Assembly (NCBI GenBank): GCA_030153485.1
Contig: JAGUQX010000047.1
Coordinates: 1 to 33,776, forward strand
Direction: 5' to 3'
DNA: 33,776 nucleotides
DNA from: Oscillospiraceae bacterium
GTDB taxonomy: Bacteria > Bacillota > Clostridia > Oscillospirales > Ruminococcaceae
This document shows positions 23,986 to 32,630 of the stretch, piece after piece; the stretch's first letter is position 1; each line of letters starts with the position of its first letter. The notes beneath the pieces are model-generated. The model was not told the DNA's origin. It did not search any database and worked only from the letters and a program-made list of their open reading frames with translations. The position numbers and the translations under genes were made by a program.

Positions 23986-25341
23986 ATGATTTTTACCAAT
24001 AAATCAAAGAGAGCTATAAGTTTAGCTCTTTCTTTTTTAATTTGTTTTACATTGGCTCTCCCAGCCTATGCAAAATCAACTACACAAACCGATGATCTTA
24101 ATCTAGAAAAATCTATTTTAATAAAATCAGGTGAACATAATTCTTTAATATCATCTAGAAGGATGGGAATAGTTAGAGTTTTTGTTAATGCAGAAGATAA
24201 TGTCACAAAAGGATTTAAATTTGTTATAGAAGGAAATGGAATAAAAAAAGAACATACAACTGGAGATGATGGGGCTATATATTTTACAGAGATCCCTGTT
24301 GGTGTGTATACTATTCGACAGTTAGAAACTGGTGATAGATATGTTGAAACATTAAAAAAAGAGGTTTCTGTAGAATCAAATCGAACTACCAATATTATAT
24401 TTGAAAATTTAGCAAAAAGAAGCAATGTAATAGGAAATATTATAGATAACAGTGGAAATAATATTGGAGGAGCTACAGTTTCTTTATATAAAAAGACAAA
24501 TTTGATAAAACCTATTGATACTAAAATAAGTTTATCTAATGGGTCATTTGAATTTTCTAATATCCAGTATGGAGATTATATAATCAAAACATCTGGAACT
24601 TCTAATAATTTTTCTCATTCGGATAAAGAGATTCAGGTTAGAAAAGATGGAGGTTATACTAATATAGGAAATATATCATCTAAAGATATCATAGGTAGAG
24701 TTATTGGAAAAAATATTAGTGTTGATAATGAATCTTTAGGTATTTCTGGAGGGGTAATAGGTTTATATAAATATATTGATAGTTTTAAAAAGAGAAGTGT
24801 TCATATTTCTAGTGTAACAGTTGATATTAATGGAAATTTTTCTTTTGATAATATACCAGAAGGTGAGTATTATTTAAGAGATCTAGCTCCTGGTCAAGGG
24901 TATGATACTATATTTAGAGATTATGATTTTAAAATAGACAAACCAAATCAAGTTATAGAGATGATTTTAAAAAGCAAACCTTTAGTAGATGATATAATTA
25001 TTGGTAAAAATAAATTAAATCAAGAAAATAAACAGGGTTTAACAGTTGATGAAAATATTTCTGGAATAAATCTCATTTCGGATGAAATAGTAGATGTTGA
25101 AAATCAATCTTTAGATGTTATAAATCTAAAACAAGAAGAAATAAATTCTAATAATTTAATTGATAATAATCATTTAAAAAATCTTTCTAACATAGAATTG
25201 GGCTATAAAAATAATGTAAATACTCCTGTAAATAATAAATTAGGTATGTGGTTAACTATTTTTCTTATAAGTATAGCTTCTACAGGTCTGGGGATAGTAT
25301 TTATTAAAAAATATTTAAATAAATACAAATTTAAAAAATAG
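23986..25341 (+). CDS. Cna-B/SpaA-like repeat surface protein, tail-anchored
   Basis: A 451-residue protein with a clear signal peptide (LICFTLALPAYAKS, cleavage near residue 30) and three prealbumin-like Cna-B/SpaA modules at about 58-145, 150-225 and 230-325. Their signatures are YFTEIPVGVYTIRQLE, FSNIQYGDYIIKTSG and FDNIPEGEYYLRDLAPG. An Asn/Lys/Glu-rich linker leads to a hydrophobic segment (about 418-440) and basic tail NKYKFKK. The tail resembles a sortase substrate, but LPXTG is absent; the bases before it encode VNTPVNNKLG. It is probably anchored by the tail helix. The first module ends with E-and-N-rich strands that could form isopeptide bonds, which is not proven. Adhesin or stalk role is inferred. 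Confidence 0.85.
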   Translation: MIFTNKSKRAISLALSFLICFTLALPAYAKSTTQTDDLNLEKSILIKSGEHNSLISSRRMGIVRVFVNAEDNVTKGFKFVIEGNGIKKEHTTGDDGAIYFTEIPVGVYTIRQLETGDRYVETLKKEVSVESNRTTNIIFENLAKRSNVIGNIIDNSGNNIGGATVSLYKKTNLIKPIDTKISLSNGSFEFSNIQYGDYIIKTSGTSNNFSHSDKEIQVRKDGGYTNIGNISSKDIIGRVIGKNISVDNESLGISGGVIGLYKYIDSFKKRSVHISSVTVDINGNFSFDNIPEGEYYLRDLAPGQGYDTIFRDYDFKIDKPNQVIEMILKSKPLVDDIIIGKNKLNQENKQGLTVDENISGINLISDEIVDVENQSLDVINLKQEEINSNNLIDNNHLKNLSNIELGYKNNVNTPVNNKLGMWLTIFLISIASTGLGIVFIKKYLNKYKFKK

Positions 25342-25350
25342 TATAAAATA

Positions 25351-25381
25351 AAAAGGATGTTCTTATATAGAGCATCCTTTT
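25351..25381 (+). terminator. Intrinsic terminator of the SpaA-like gene
   Basis: 13-bp stem (25351-25363 / 25369-25381, one G-U pair), AAAAGGATG / CATCCTTTT, small loop and T-run. Confidence 0.85.
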
Positions 25382-25404
25382 CATCTTACTGTATAATCAA
25401 TATA

Positions 25405-25463
25405 TTTACATAGAATTTACATATAAATTACATAAGTATGGTTATGTAATCTAATGCTATATA
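25405..25463 (+). promoter_or_regulatory. PhoP boxes and promoter of the pst-pho operon
   Basis: Three direct repeats, TTTACA (25405-25410), TTTACA (25416-25421) and ATTACA (25427-25432), each separated by 5 nt. The 11-bp period matches the Bacillus PhoP box (TTHACA repeats). An extended -10, TGC-TATATA, lies at 25455-25463, about 45 nt before pstS. This predicts induction by phosphate limitation through PhoP-P from the same operon. Confidence 0.75.
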
Positions 25464-25508
25464 TTAAAATGTTATTAAATTTAAAAAATAATAATAGTGG
25501 GGATTTAA

Positions 25509-26318
25509 ATGAAAAATAAAATTTTAATTAGTATAGTATCTATTTTAACTTTAATAATTCTTGGTTCATGTGGTGGAGGATCAGGAACTGAAAAGACAGT
25601 TATAAAAGTTTCTGGTTCAAATTCAGTAGAATCTTTATCAAAAGCATTTTCTGAGGCTTTTTCTAAAAATGTTTCTGATATTCGGGTAGAGGTTCAAGGT
25701 GGCGGATCTGGTGCTGCTATCAAAAATGTTGAATCTGGAATAGCTGATGCGGGAAATTTAAGCAGACCTTTAAGCGAAGAAGAAAAAACAAAAGGACTTA
25801 CAGAAACTATTATTGCTATAGACGGAATTTCTATAATTGTTCATAAAGATAATGCTATATCAGATATAACAACCGATAATCTTATTAAAGTTTTTAATGG
25901 AGAGATAAAAAATTGGAAAGATATTGGTGGAACTGATCAAGAGATAGTAGTTATTGGAAGAGAAGCAGGGTCGGGAACTAGAGATGGATTTGAAAGCACT
26001 TTAAATATAAAAGAAAAAACAAAATATAATATAGAATTGAATGAAACGGGACAAATAAAAACACAAGTTGGAAATACAAAAGGAGCAATTGGATATATAT
26101 CTACTGGATATGTTGATTCTACAGTTAAGGGTTTAAAAATTGATGGTGTTGAAGCTAATATAGAGACTATTAATAAAAAAGAATATAAAATACAAAGACC
26201 TTTTATAGTTGTTACAAAAAAAGATGCTTCTGAAAAGGTTAGATCATTTATAAATTTTATAATTAGTACTGAAGGACAAAAAATTGTTTCTACAAAAGGA
26301 TTTATACCTATAAATTAA
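25509..26318 (+). CDS. pstS: Phosphate ABC transporter, substrate-binding lipoprotein
   Basis: A 269-residue lipoprotein: signal peptide with lipobox LGSC (Cys21), then a periplasmic-binding fold with phosphate-loop signatures SGSNSVESLSKAF, GGGSGAAIKNVESGIADAGN, IVVIGREAGSGTRDGFE and GNTKGAIGYISTGYV. It captures inorganic phosphate outside the membrane and passes it to PstC/PstA. First gene of the operon; ribosome site GTGGGG. PhoP boxes precede it. Typical length for small clostridial PstS. Confidence 0.95.
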   Translation: MKNKILISIVSILTLIILGSCGGGSGTEKTVIKVSGSNSVESLSKAFSEAFSKNVSDIRVEVQGGGSGAAIKNVESGIADAGNLSRPLSEEEKTKGLTETIIAIDGISIIVHKDNAISDITTDNLIKVFNGEIKNWKDIGGTDQEIVVIGREAGSGTRDGFESTLNIKEKTKYNIELNETGQIKTQVGNTKGAIGYISTGYVDSTVKGLKIDGVEANIETINKKEYKIQRPFIVVTKKDASEKVRSFINFIISTEGQKIVSTKGFIPIN

Positions 26319-26353
26319 TTTTTTTATAAATTATAATTTTATGGAGTGATATA

Positions 26354-27250
26354 ATGGCAGTTTCATTATACAGTGGGAAAACATTAAAAGATAAGATAGA
26401 AAAAATATTTAAATATATATTTTTTCTATCTGCTATAGTTTCGACGATATCAATAGTTGTTATAACTTTATATATGGTTTTATCTGGTGGCCCAGCAATT
26501 CTTGAAGTTGGTTTTATAGAGTTTATATTTGGAACTGTTTGGGAACCAACATCAGCTAATCCGAAGTTTGGTATATTGCCTATGATATTATCATCAATAG
26601 TAGCAACTTTTGGAGCTGTTATTGTTGGGATTCCCCTTGGTGTATTTGGTGGCGTTTTTATATCACAGATATGCCCTAAAAAATTAAAACCAATTTTTAG
26701 AACAGCAGTAGAGCTTTTAGCAGGAATACCATCCGTGGTTTTTGGGTTGGTTGGTATGCTTGTGGTTGTTCCTGTTGTTGCAGATATATTTAATCTACCT
26801 GTAGGAAGTAATCTTTTTTCTGCTATAGTTATTCTAACTATTATGATACTTCCAACTATTATAGCTATAACAGATACATCTTTGAGAAGCGTTTCTTTAT
26901 CTTTAAAAGAATCTTCTTTGGGATTGGGAGCTACATCAATTCAAACGATTTTTAAAGTTTTGATCCCTTCCGCAAAATCAGGAATAATGTCGGGAGTTGT
27001 TTTGGGTGTTGGAAGAGCGGTAGGAGAAACAATGGCTGTAATAATGGTTGCTGGAAATGTAGTTAATATGCCTAAGTTTTTTGATAGTGTCCGTTTAATG
27101 ACAACAGGAATTGTTCTAGAAATGTCATATGCAGGAGATTTTCATAGATCTGTTTTATTTGGAATAGGTTTAATTTTATTTATATTTATTTTAATTTTAA
27201 ATATTTTATTAAATATATTTCTAAAGAAAGCAGGAAATCATTATGAATAA
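26354..27250 (+). CDS. pstC: Phosphate ABC transporter permease PstC
   Basis: A 298-residue inner-membrane permease with six predicted helices. Signatures: GTVWEPTSANPKFGILPMILSS near the N-terminus, ELLAGIPSVVFGLVGM, and the EAA-like loop LGLGATSIQTIFKVLIPSAKSG. With PstA it forms the membrane channel. It starts 36 nt after pstS (ribosome site ATGGAGTGAT) and overlaps pstA by 8 nt. Confidence 0.95.
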   Translation: MAVSLYSGKTLKDKIEKIFKYIFFLSAIVSTISIVVITLYMVLSGGPAILEVGFIEFIFGTVWEPTSANPKFGILPMILSSIVATFGAVIVGIPLGVFGGVFISQICPKKLKPIFRTAVELLAGIPSVVFGLVGMLVVVPVVADIFNLPVGSNLFSAIVILTIMILPTIIAITDTSLRSVSLSLKESSLGLGATSIQTIFKVLIPSAKSGIMSGVVLGVGRAVGETMAVIMVAGNVVNMPKFFDSVRLMTTGIVLEMSYAGDFHRSVLFGIGLILFIFILILNILLNIFLKKAGNHYE

Positions 27251-28088
27251 AAAATTTAGACTTTTCGACTTTTTTATTAAATCATTAATATGGATTTCTG
27301 GGATATTAATATTTACTGTTTTGATTTCTATAATATTTTTTGTTTTTTATAGGGGATTACCGAGTATATCATGGAATTTTTTAATAACAGCGCCTAGTGA
27401 ACTAGATGGAACAATTGGGATTTTGCCTATGATTATAAATACAGTTTATATAATAGTGATAACTCTTGTTATATCAACACCTATAGGAATATTTTCTGCT
27501 ATATATTTAAATGAATATGCTGGAAAAAATAAACTTGTTAAGATTATAGAGTTTACCACAGAAACATTGGCGGGAATTCCATCTATTATTTATGGTCTTT
27601 TTGGATTTGCATTTTTTGTAGTTGGATTAAAGCTAGGATATTCTATACTATCAGGAGCATTGACATTAACTATAATGATATTGCCGACAATAATTAGAAC
27701 GGTTCAAGAAGCCTTAAAGACTGTCCCTAATATGTATAGAGAAGGGGCGCTTGGTTTGGGGGCAACAAAGCTACATATTATTAGGACTATATTGGTTCCA
27801 TCTTCTATTCCGGGTATATTGACAGCAATTATACTTAGTATAGGAAGAATAGTTGGAGAATCTGCAGCACTTATATTTACAGCAGGTTTGGGATATAGTC
27901 TACCTTCTGGCTTTTTTGAACATGTTAAAAGTACAGGAGCAACATTGACAGTTCAGCTTTATCAATATGCTATTAGAGGAGAATCTTTAGAAATTCCTTT
28001 TGCAATTGCTTCTATTTTAGTTATAATCGTTTTGATTGTAAATATTGCCACTAAAGTTATTGCCAAAAGTTTTAATAAAGAGAGATAG
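27243..28088 (+). CDS. pstA: Phosphate ABC transporter permease PstA
   Basis: A 281-residue permease, six helices. Signatures: [44 protein letters not shown], and EAA loop [22 protein letters not shown]. It overlaps pstC by 8 nt, indicating coupled translation and 1:1 partnership. Confidence 0.95.
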   Translation: MNKKFRLFDFFIKSLIWISGILIFTVLISIIFFVFYRGLPSISWNFLITAPSELDGTIGILPMIINTVYIIVITLVISTPIGIFSAIYLNEYAGKNKLVKIIEFTTETLAGIPSIIYGLFGFAFFVVGLKLGYSILSGALTLTIMILPTIIRTVQEALKTVPNMYREGALGLGATKLHIIRTILVPSSIPGILTAIILSIGRIVGESAALIFTAGLGYSLPSGFFEHVKSTGATLTVQLYQYAIRGESLEIPFAIASILVIIVLIVNIATKVIAKSFNKER

Positions 28089-28102
28089 TGGGGGATTTAA
28101 AA

Positions 28103-28858
28103 ATGAATAATTTTAAAATGGAGTCAAAAGATCTACATCTTCATTATGGAGAAAACCATGTTTTAAAAGGAATAAATTTAGGGGTTCGACCTAATGAAAT
28201 AACGGCACTTATTGGACCATCAGGATGCGGAAAAAGCACGTTTTTAAAAACATTAAATAGGATGAATGATCTTGTAGACAATGTCAAAATAGAGGGAGAA
28301 GTTTATTTTGATGATATAAATGTTTATGATTCTAAGATTGATGTTTATCTTCTTAGAAAGCGTGTTGGGATGGTTTTTCAAAAACCAAATCCTTTTCCTA
28401 TGAGTATATATGATAATATCTGTTATGGACCAAAACTACATGGGGTTGTTAAATCTAAATTCGATGAAATTGTTGAAAAAAGTTTAAAAGGAGCAGCCTT
28501 ATGGGAAGAGACAAAGGATAGATTAAAAAAATCAGCTTTAAGTCTCTCTGGGGGACAACAACAGAGATTATGTATTGCACGAGCTTTGGCGATAAATCCA
28601 GAAGTTCTTTTGATGGATGAACCAACTTCTGCTCTAGATCCCATATCTACAATAAAAATTGAAGATCTTATGTCTGATTTGAGAAAAAAGTATACCGTTG
28701 TAATAGTTACGCATAATATGCAGCAGGCGGCAAGAATATCCGATAGAACTGCATTTTTTTTAATGGGAGATATGGTAGAATTTGATGAAACGGAAAAGAT
28801 ATTTTCTATGCCTAAAGATAAAAAGACAGAGGATTATATAACTGGTAGATTTGGATAA
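28103..28858 (+). CDS. pstB: Phosphate ABC transporter ATP-binding protein
   Basis: A 251-residue ATPase: Walker [11 protein letters not shown]-loop [17 protein letters not shown] (a PstB hallmark), signature [15 protein letters not shown], Walker [13 protein letters not shown]. It powers PstCA. ATG at 28103 is chosen because GGGGG lies just before it; the in-frame GTG at 28088 is part of that ribosome site and overlaps the pstA stop. Confidence 0.95.
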   Translation: MNNFKMESKDLHLHYGENHVLKGINLGVRPNEITALIGPSGCGKSTFLKTLNRMNDLVDNVKIEGEVYFDDINVYDSKIDVYLLRKRVGMVFQKPNPFPMSIYDNICYGPKLHGVVKSKFDEIVEKSLKGAALWEETKDRLKKSALSLSGGQQQRLCIARALAINPEVLLMDEPTSALDPISTIKIEDLMSDLRKKYTVVIVTHNMQQAARISDRTAFFLMGDMVEFDETEKIFSMPKDKKTEDYITGRFG

Positions 28859-28887
28859 TCTAATATTTATATTAAGGAGATGATTAT

Positions 28888-29550
28888 ATGAGACCAAGAT
28901 CAAGGTTTGATGATGAGCTAGAAGATTTAAATATAAAGCTTATAGAGATGGGTGCACTTGCACAAGAGGCGATATCAGACTCTGTTAAAGCTTTGTTGAC
29001 TAATAGACCAGAGCTTGCAAAATCTGTTATAGCTAATGATAGAAATATAGATGAATTAGAAAAAGTTATAGAGCAAAAATGTTTAAAGCTTCTAATGTTG
29101 CAACAGCCAGTGGCTAGGGATTTAAGAGTTATATCCACCGCGTTAAAGATGATAACAGATCTAGAGAGAATAGGAGATCAAGCTGCAGATATAGCTGATT
29201 TGACATTAAGGTTTAATGATCAAGAACAACTTTCTTTTGCTAAGAACATCTCACCTATGGCTGATATAGCAAAAAGCATGGTTAAATCTTGTATAGAGGC
29301 ATATATAAAGAATGATTTAGATCTTGCAACTAATACAATAAAAAGAGATGATGAAGTTGATGATCTTTTTGATGTGGTTAAAGAAGAATTAATTCAAACT
29401 GTAACAAAAGATAAAGATAAAGCTGATCAGGCGATTGATCTGATGATGATAGCAAAATATTTGGAAAGAATAGGAGACCATGCTGTTAATGTCTGTGAAT
29501 GGGTTATATTTTATTCGACTGGTCTTCATAAAAAAACACAAATACTATAG
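28888..29550 (+). CDS. phoU: Phosphate signalling protein PhoU
   Basis: A 220-residue, all-helical protein with two PhoU repeats: FDDELEDLNIKLIEMGALAQ ... DLERIGDQAADIADL and, in the second half, KYLERIGDHAVNVCEW. The repeated ExIGDxxxDI/NV motif binds metal clusters. It links Pst transporter state to the PhoR kinase and limits phosphate uptake. Ribosome site AAGGAGATG. The next gene follows after 37 nt without a terminator. Confidence 0.95.
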   Translation: MRPRSRFDDELEDLNIKLIEMGALAQEAISDSVKALLTNRPELAKSVIANDRNIDELEKVIEQKCLKLLMLQQPVARDLRVISTALKMITDLERIGDQAADIADLTLRFNDQEQLSFAKNISPMADIAKSMVKSCIEAYIKNDLDLATNTIKRDDEVDDLFDVVKEELIQTVTKDKDKADQAIDLMMIAKYLERIGDHAVNVCEWVIFYSTGLHKKTQIL

Positions 29551-29587
29551 ATTATTAATTATTTTATATTATGAAGAAGGTTTTTTT

Positions 29588-30277
29588 TTGGAAGATTTAA
29601 TATATGTTATAGAAGATGAAGAGAATATAAGAGAAATTTTAAGATGCTGTTTAACAAATGATGGATATAAAGTTAAACTTTTTGAAAATGGTGGAGATGC
29701 TTTTTTAGATATAGAAAAAAATAAACCAGCATTAATTCTTTTAGATTTGATGCTTCCTGTTATGGATGGAATCACAATTTTAAAATTTTTAAAATCTTCT
29801 AATATGACTTTACATATACCTGTTATAATTATCACAGCAAAATCCGAAGAGCTAGATAAAGTTATTGGGCTTGATACAGGAGCAGATGACTACATAACAA
29901 AGCCTTTTGGAATATTAGAGCTTTTAGCAAGGGTGAGAGCTTGTATAAGAAAATCTAAAAATAGTCTTATAGTTTCTAGGATATCTATTGGGTGTATAAT
30001 TTTAGATACGGACACAAGGCAGGTAGAAAAATTAGGAAATATAGTTAGATTAACCCTTAAAGAGTTTAAATTATTAGAACTTTTAATGAAGAATTATAAA
30101 AAAGTTCTGTCAAGAGAAGAAATAATATCATCTATCTGGGGTTATGATTTTGTAGGAGAAACAAGAACTCTTGATATGCATATAAAAACTTTAAGGACAA
30201 AGTTAGGAGATAATGTTGATAGCCCAAAATTTATTGGAACTATTCGTGGTGTTGGATATAAATTTATTGGGGGATAA
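29588..30277 (+). CDS. phoP: Phosphate response regulator, OmpR/PhoB family
   Basis: A 229-residue regulator. Receiver domain: acidic pair E9-D10, phospho-acceptor D53 in LILLDLMLP, IITAKSEELD and KPF switch lysine. The C-terminal winged helix shows LTLKEFKLLELLM, VLSREEIISSIWGYDF and RTLDMHIKTLRTKLGD. TTG start at 29588 after GAAGAAGG; a longer frame from 29480 reads back into phoU with a non-homologous N-terminus and is rejected. It should bind the TTTACA repeats before pstS and auto-control the operon. Bacillus naming phoP; phoB is equivalent. Confidence 0.93.
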   Translation: MEDLIYVIEDEENIREILRCCLTNDGYKVKLFENGGDAFLDIEKNKPALILLDLMLPVMDGITILKFLKSSNMTLHIPVIIITAKSEELDKVIGLDTGADDYITKPFGILELLARVRACIRKSKNSLIVSRISIGCIILDTDTRQVEKLGNIVRLTLKEFKLLELLMKNYKKVLSREEIISSIWGYDFVGETRTLDMHIKTLRTKLGDNVDSPKFIGTIRGVGYKFIGG

Positions 30278-30280
30278 ATT

Positions 30281-31969
30281 ATGAAAAAAAACATTTTTGT
30301 TTGTATATTTTTATGCTCATTTATGAGTATGATTATTTGTTTTATATTTTTATTGTATAGTGGATATAGATATATTTATAATAATAAAATAGATCAATAT
30401 TATTCTTTTACAGAAAAATTTTTTATGGTATCAAAAGAAATTTCTGGAGAAGAATTTTCTTATTATATATCTGATCTTTTTGATATAGATGAAGTTGATA
30501 TAATTGATATTAAAGGAAATTATTTATATAGTTTAAATAATAATTATGACAGAGCTATTTTAAATAGCTCTGATTTTATTTCTTCTATAAAATATGGTAA
30601 GGGGATAAAAAAATATAGTTACAATCAATGTTATTTATCCTATAAATATAACGATAATATTTATAGGGTTAAATTTAATTATGGTTTTTCTATATATTTT
30701 TTAGTGTTTATTTTTTGTTTTTGTATGGTTTTTTGCATAGGTTTTTCTTATTTGATATATAGAGTTTCTATTTATTTTATTAGAAAAAAAATGGATAAGG
30801 ATCTTTCTGTTTTAAAGTCTTTTATTCCAGATAATGATAAAAGAATATCTGATTTTTTATTTAACGATAAAGATTTGATGTATTTTATATATATAGTACG
30901 TAAAATTAAAAGTAAGTTTATGAGAATTAATCAGAGATATAAAAAATATCAATATATATTGGATAATACGCCAGGAGGATTTTTACAGATAAATAAAAAT
31001 AAAAGAGTTGTTTATATAAATCTTTCTGGAAAAAATCTTCTTGATATAAAACAAAATTTAATAAATAAAAATATAATATATTTTGTACAAGAAAAAGAAT
31101 TTATATTAATTTTAGAAAATTGTATAAAAAATCAAAATTCTAATAAGTATGATTTAGATTTAACTAGTGTAAATGGAAAGATTTTATCTATATACATACA
31201 TCCCTATTTTAAAGATAGATATTCAGAAAAAACATATGAAGGAGTATTTGTGTTTATAGAGGATGTTACACAATCAAAAAAAGCATTAGCTTTTAAAAAT
31301 GAATTTATAGCCAATGCTTCTCATGAACTTAAGACACCAATAACTTCTATTCTTGGATTTTCTGAACTATTACTTACAGGTATGGTTTATAATAAGGAAA
31401 CTATTTTTGATTATTTAAATAGGATAAAAAAAGAATCAGAAAGAATGTCTATAATTATAAATGATATATTAAGTTTAACTAAGATAGAAAATATAGATAA
31501 AATTTTAAAAAATACAGATATAGATGTAAAAGATATTTGTGACAATATTTTAAATAGCATGTATCCTCAAATTTTAGAAAAAAATATTAATGTGGAGATA
31601 AAAGGAGAGGGTCATATTATTGCTATTTATGAAGATATATTTATACTTATAAAAAATCTTATTGAAAATAGTATTAGATATAATAGGAATAATGGTTTAA
31701 TTAGTATTATTATTAGCGATGAAAATTGTGGTATAAGGTTTATGATAGCTGACACAGGTATAGGTATAGCTAAAGAGCATCATAAAAGAATTTTCGAGAG
31801 ATTTTATACAGTGGATAAAAGTCGAAGTAGAATATCTGGAGGGACAGGTTTAGGGTTATCGATAGTTAAAAGAATTGTTAATAAATATGATGGGGATATA
31901 ACCATTAAAAGTAATGAAAAAACAGGTATAACTATCGAAATATTTTTATCTACTAAAAATATTAGCTAA
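30281..31969 (+). CDS. phoR: Phosphate sensor histidine kinase
   Basis: A 562-residue membrane kinase: helix 1 at about residues 6-26, a small outer sensor domain of ~110 residues, helix 2 at about 132-162, then a PAS-like domain (YILDNTPGGFLQINKNKRVV), dimerisation domain with phospho-acceptor H348 (NASHELKTPITSILGF), and ATPase domain with N-box NLIENSIRYN, G1 DTGIGIAKEHHKRIFERFY and G2 GGTGLGLSIV. It is paired with the upstream regulator (3-nt gap), so PhoR is the natural call. The gene is notably rich in aromatic and Ile/Lys codons. Confidence 0.93.
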   Translation: MKKNIFVCIFLCSFMSMIICFIFLLYSGYRYIYNNKIDQYYSFTEKFFMVSKEISGEEFSYYISDLFDIDEVDIIDIKGNYLYSLNNNYDRAILNSSDFISSIKYGKGIKKYSYNQCYLSYKYNDNIYRVKFNYGFSIYFLVFIFCFCMVFCIGFSYLIYRVSIYFIRKKMDKDLSVLKSFIPDNDKRISDFLFNDKDLMYFIYIVRKIKSKFMRINQRYKKYQYILDNTPGGFLQINKNKRVVYINLSGKNLLDIKQNLINKNIIYFVQEKEFILILENCIKNQNSNKYDLDLTSVNGKILSIYIHPYFKDRYSEKTYEGVFVFIEDVTQSKKALAFKNEFIANASHELKTPITSILGFSELLLTGMVYNKETIFDYLNRIKKESERMSIIINDILSLTKIENIDKILKNTDIDVKDICDNILNSMYPQILEKNINVEIKGEGHIIAIYEDIFILIKNLIENSIRYNRNNGLISIIISDENCGIRFMIADTGIGIAKEHHKRIFERFYTVDKSRSRISGGTGLGLSIVKRIVNKYDGDITIKSNEKTGITIEIFLSTKNIS

Positions 31970-31990
31970 TTATATAAAAAGGGGATTTTT

Positions 31991-32584
31991 ATGAATGTTT
32001 TAGAAGCAATTGTTTTAGATTCTTATGATAAAAAAGAGATAAAAAAAGAAGAAGTTATAAAACAATTGAAGATGATATGGAACTCTGTTATAAATAAAGT
32101 TAAATATGATGATGATACTATTCGTTTGGTAGTATATAAAGGCGATGTTATATTAGACGTTGATGAGTGTTCTAGAAATGGCGTTTCTAGTTTTAATATT
32201 GAATTAAATCAAAAAGTAAATAAAATTGAGTGTCATGGAAATTTAATCTGCAAAAATATTATTGAAAATGTTCATAGCCATGGAAATGTATATTGTGAAA
32301 ATATTGGACAGACGGTGGTTTCACAAGGTGATGTTATATCTACTAATATATATGGGAATGTTGTTGGAAATAAAGAAATTAGATGTAAAGATATAATAGG
32401 AAATGTTACTACAGAAGATAAAGTTTATGCAAATGATATTTGTGGAACTGTGAATGCTAATATTGTTAATTGTGAAGATATACATGGAAATGTAGATATA
32501 ACGGGAGAAATTTATTGTAAAAATATTATAGGTGATGTATACATTGATGGAAAAATATTATCAGAAAAAAATATAGAAGATTAA
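31991..32584 (+). CDS. Bactofilin-like pentadecapeptide beta-helix protein
   Basis: A 197-residue cytoplasmic protein. Residues 1-60 are a helical and beta lead-in. From about residue 78 it is built of 15-residue units: CENIGQTVVSQGDVI, STNIYGNVVGNKEIR, CKDIIGNVTTEDKVY, a 14-residue unit, CEDIHGNVDITGEIY and CKNIIGDVYIDGKIL. Each unit has Ile at position 4, Gly at 6 and Val at 8, with Cys at position 1 of many. This periodicity fits a beta-helix like bactofilins or polymer-forming proteins (DUF583). It is 21 nt after phoR with ribosome site GGGG, so it belongs to the phosphate operon. A role in that pathway is not known. It may be a scaffold or cytoskeletal filament. Confidence 0.65.
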   Translation: MNVLEAIVLDSYDKKEIKKEEVIKQLKMIWNSVINKVKYDDDTIRLVVYKGDVILDVDECSRNGVSSFNIELNQKVNKIECHGNLICKNIIENVHSHGNVYCENIGQTVVSQGDVISTNIYGNVVGNKEIRCKDIIGNVTTEDKVYANDICGTVNANIVNCEDIHGNVDITGEIYCKNIIGDVYIDGKILSEKNIED

Positions 32585-32630
32585 AAAAATAAAAGAAGAA
32601 AGAATTTTATCTTTCTTCTTTTATTTTTTT
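32583..32630. terminator. Bidirectional terminator holding both stop codons
   Basis: 21-bp perfect stem (32583-32603 / 32610-32630), loop ATTTTA, with A7 and T7 outer runs. It contains the TAA of the bactofilin-like gene (32582-32584) at the left edge and the minus-strand TAA of the LCP gene (32623-32621) in the right arm. Confidence 0.93.

Noticed and set aside
29480..29587. Longer PhoP start inside phoU
   Set aside because: The added residues do not look like a receiver N-terminus, and TTG 29588 has a good ribosome site.
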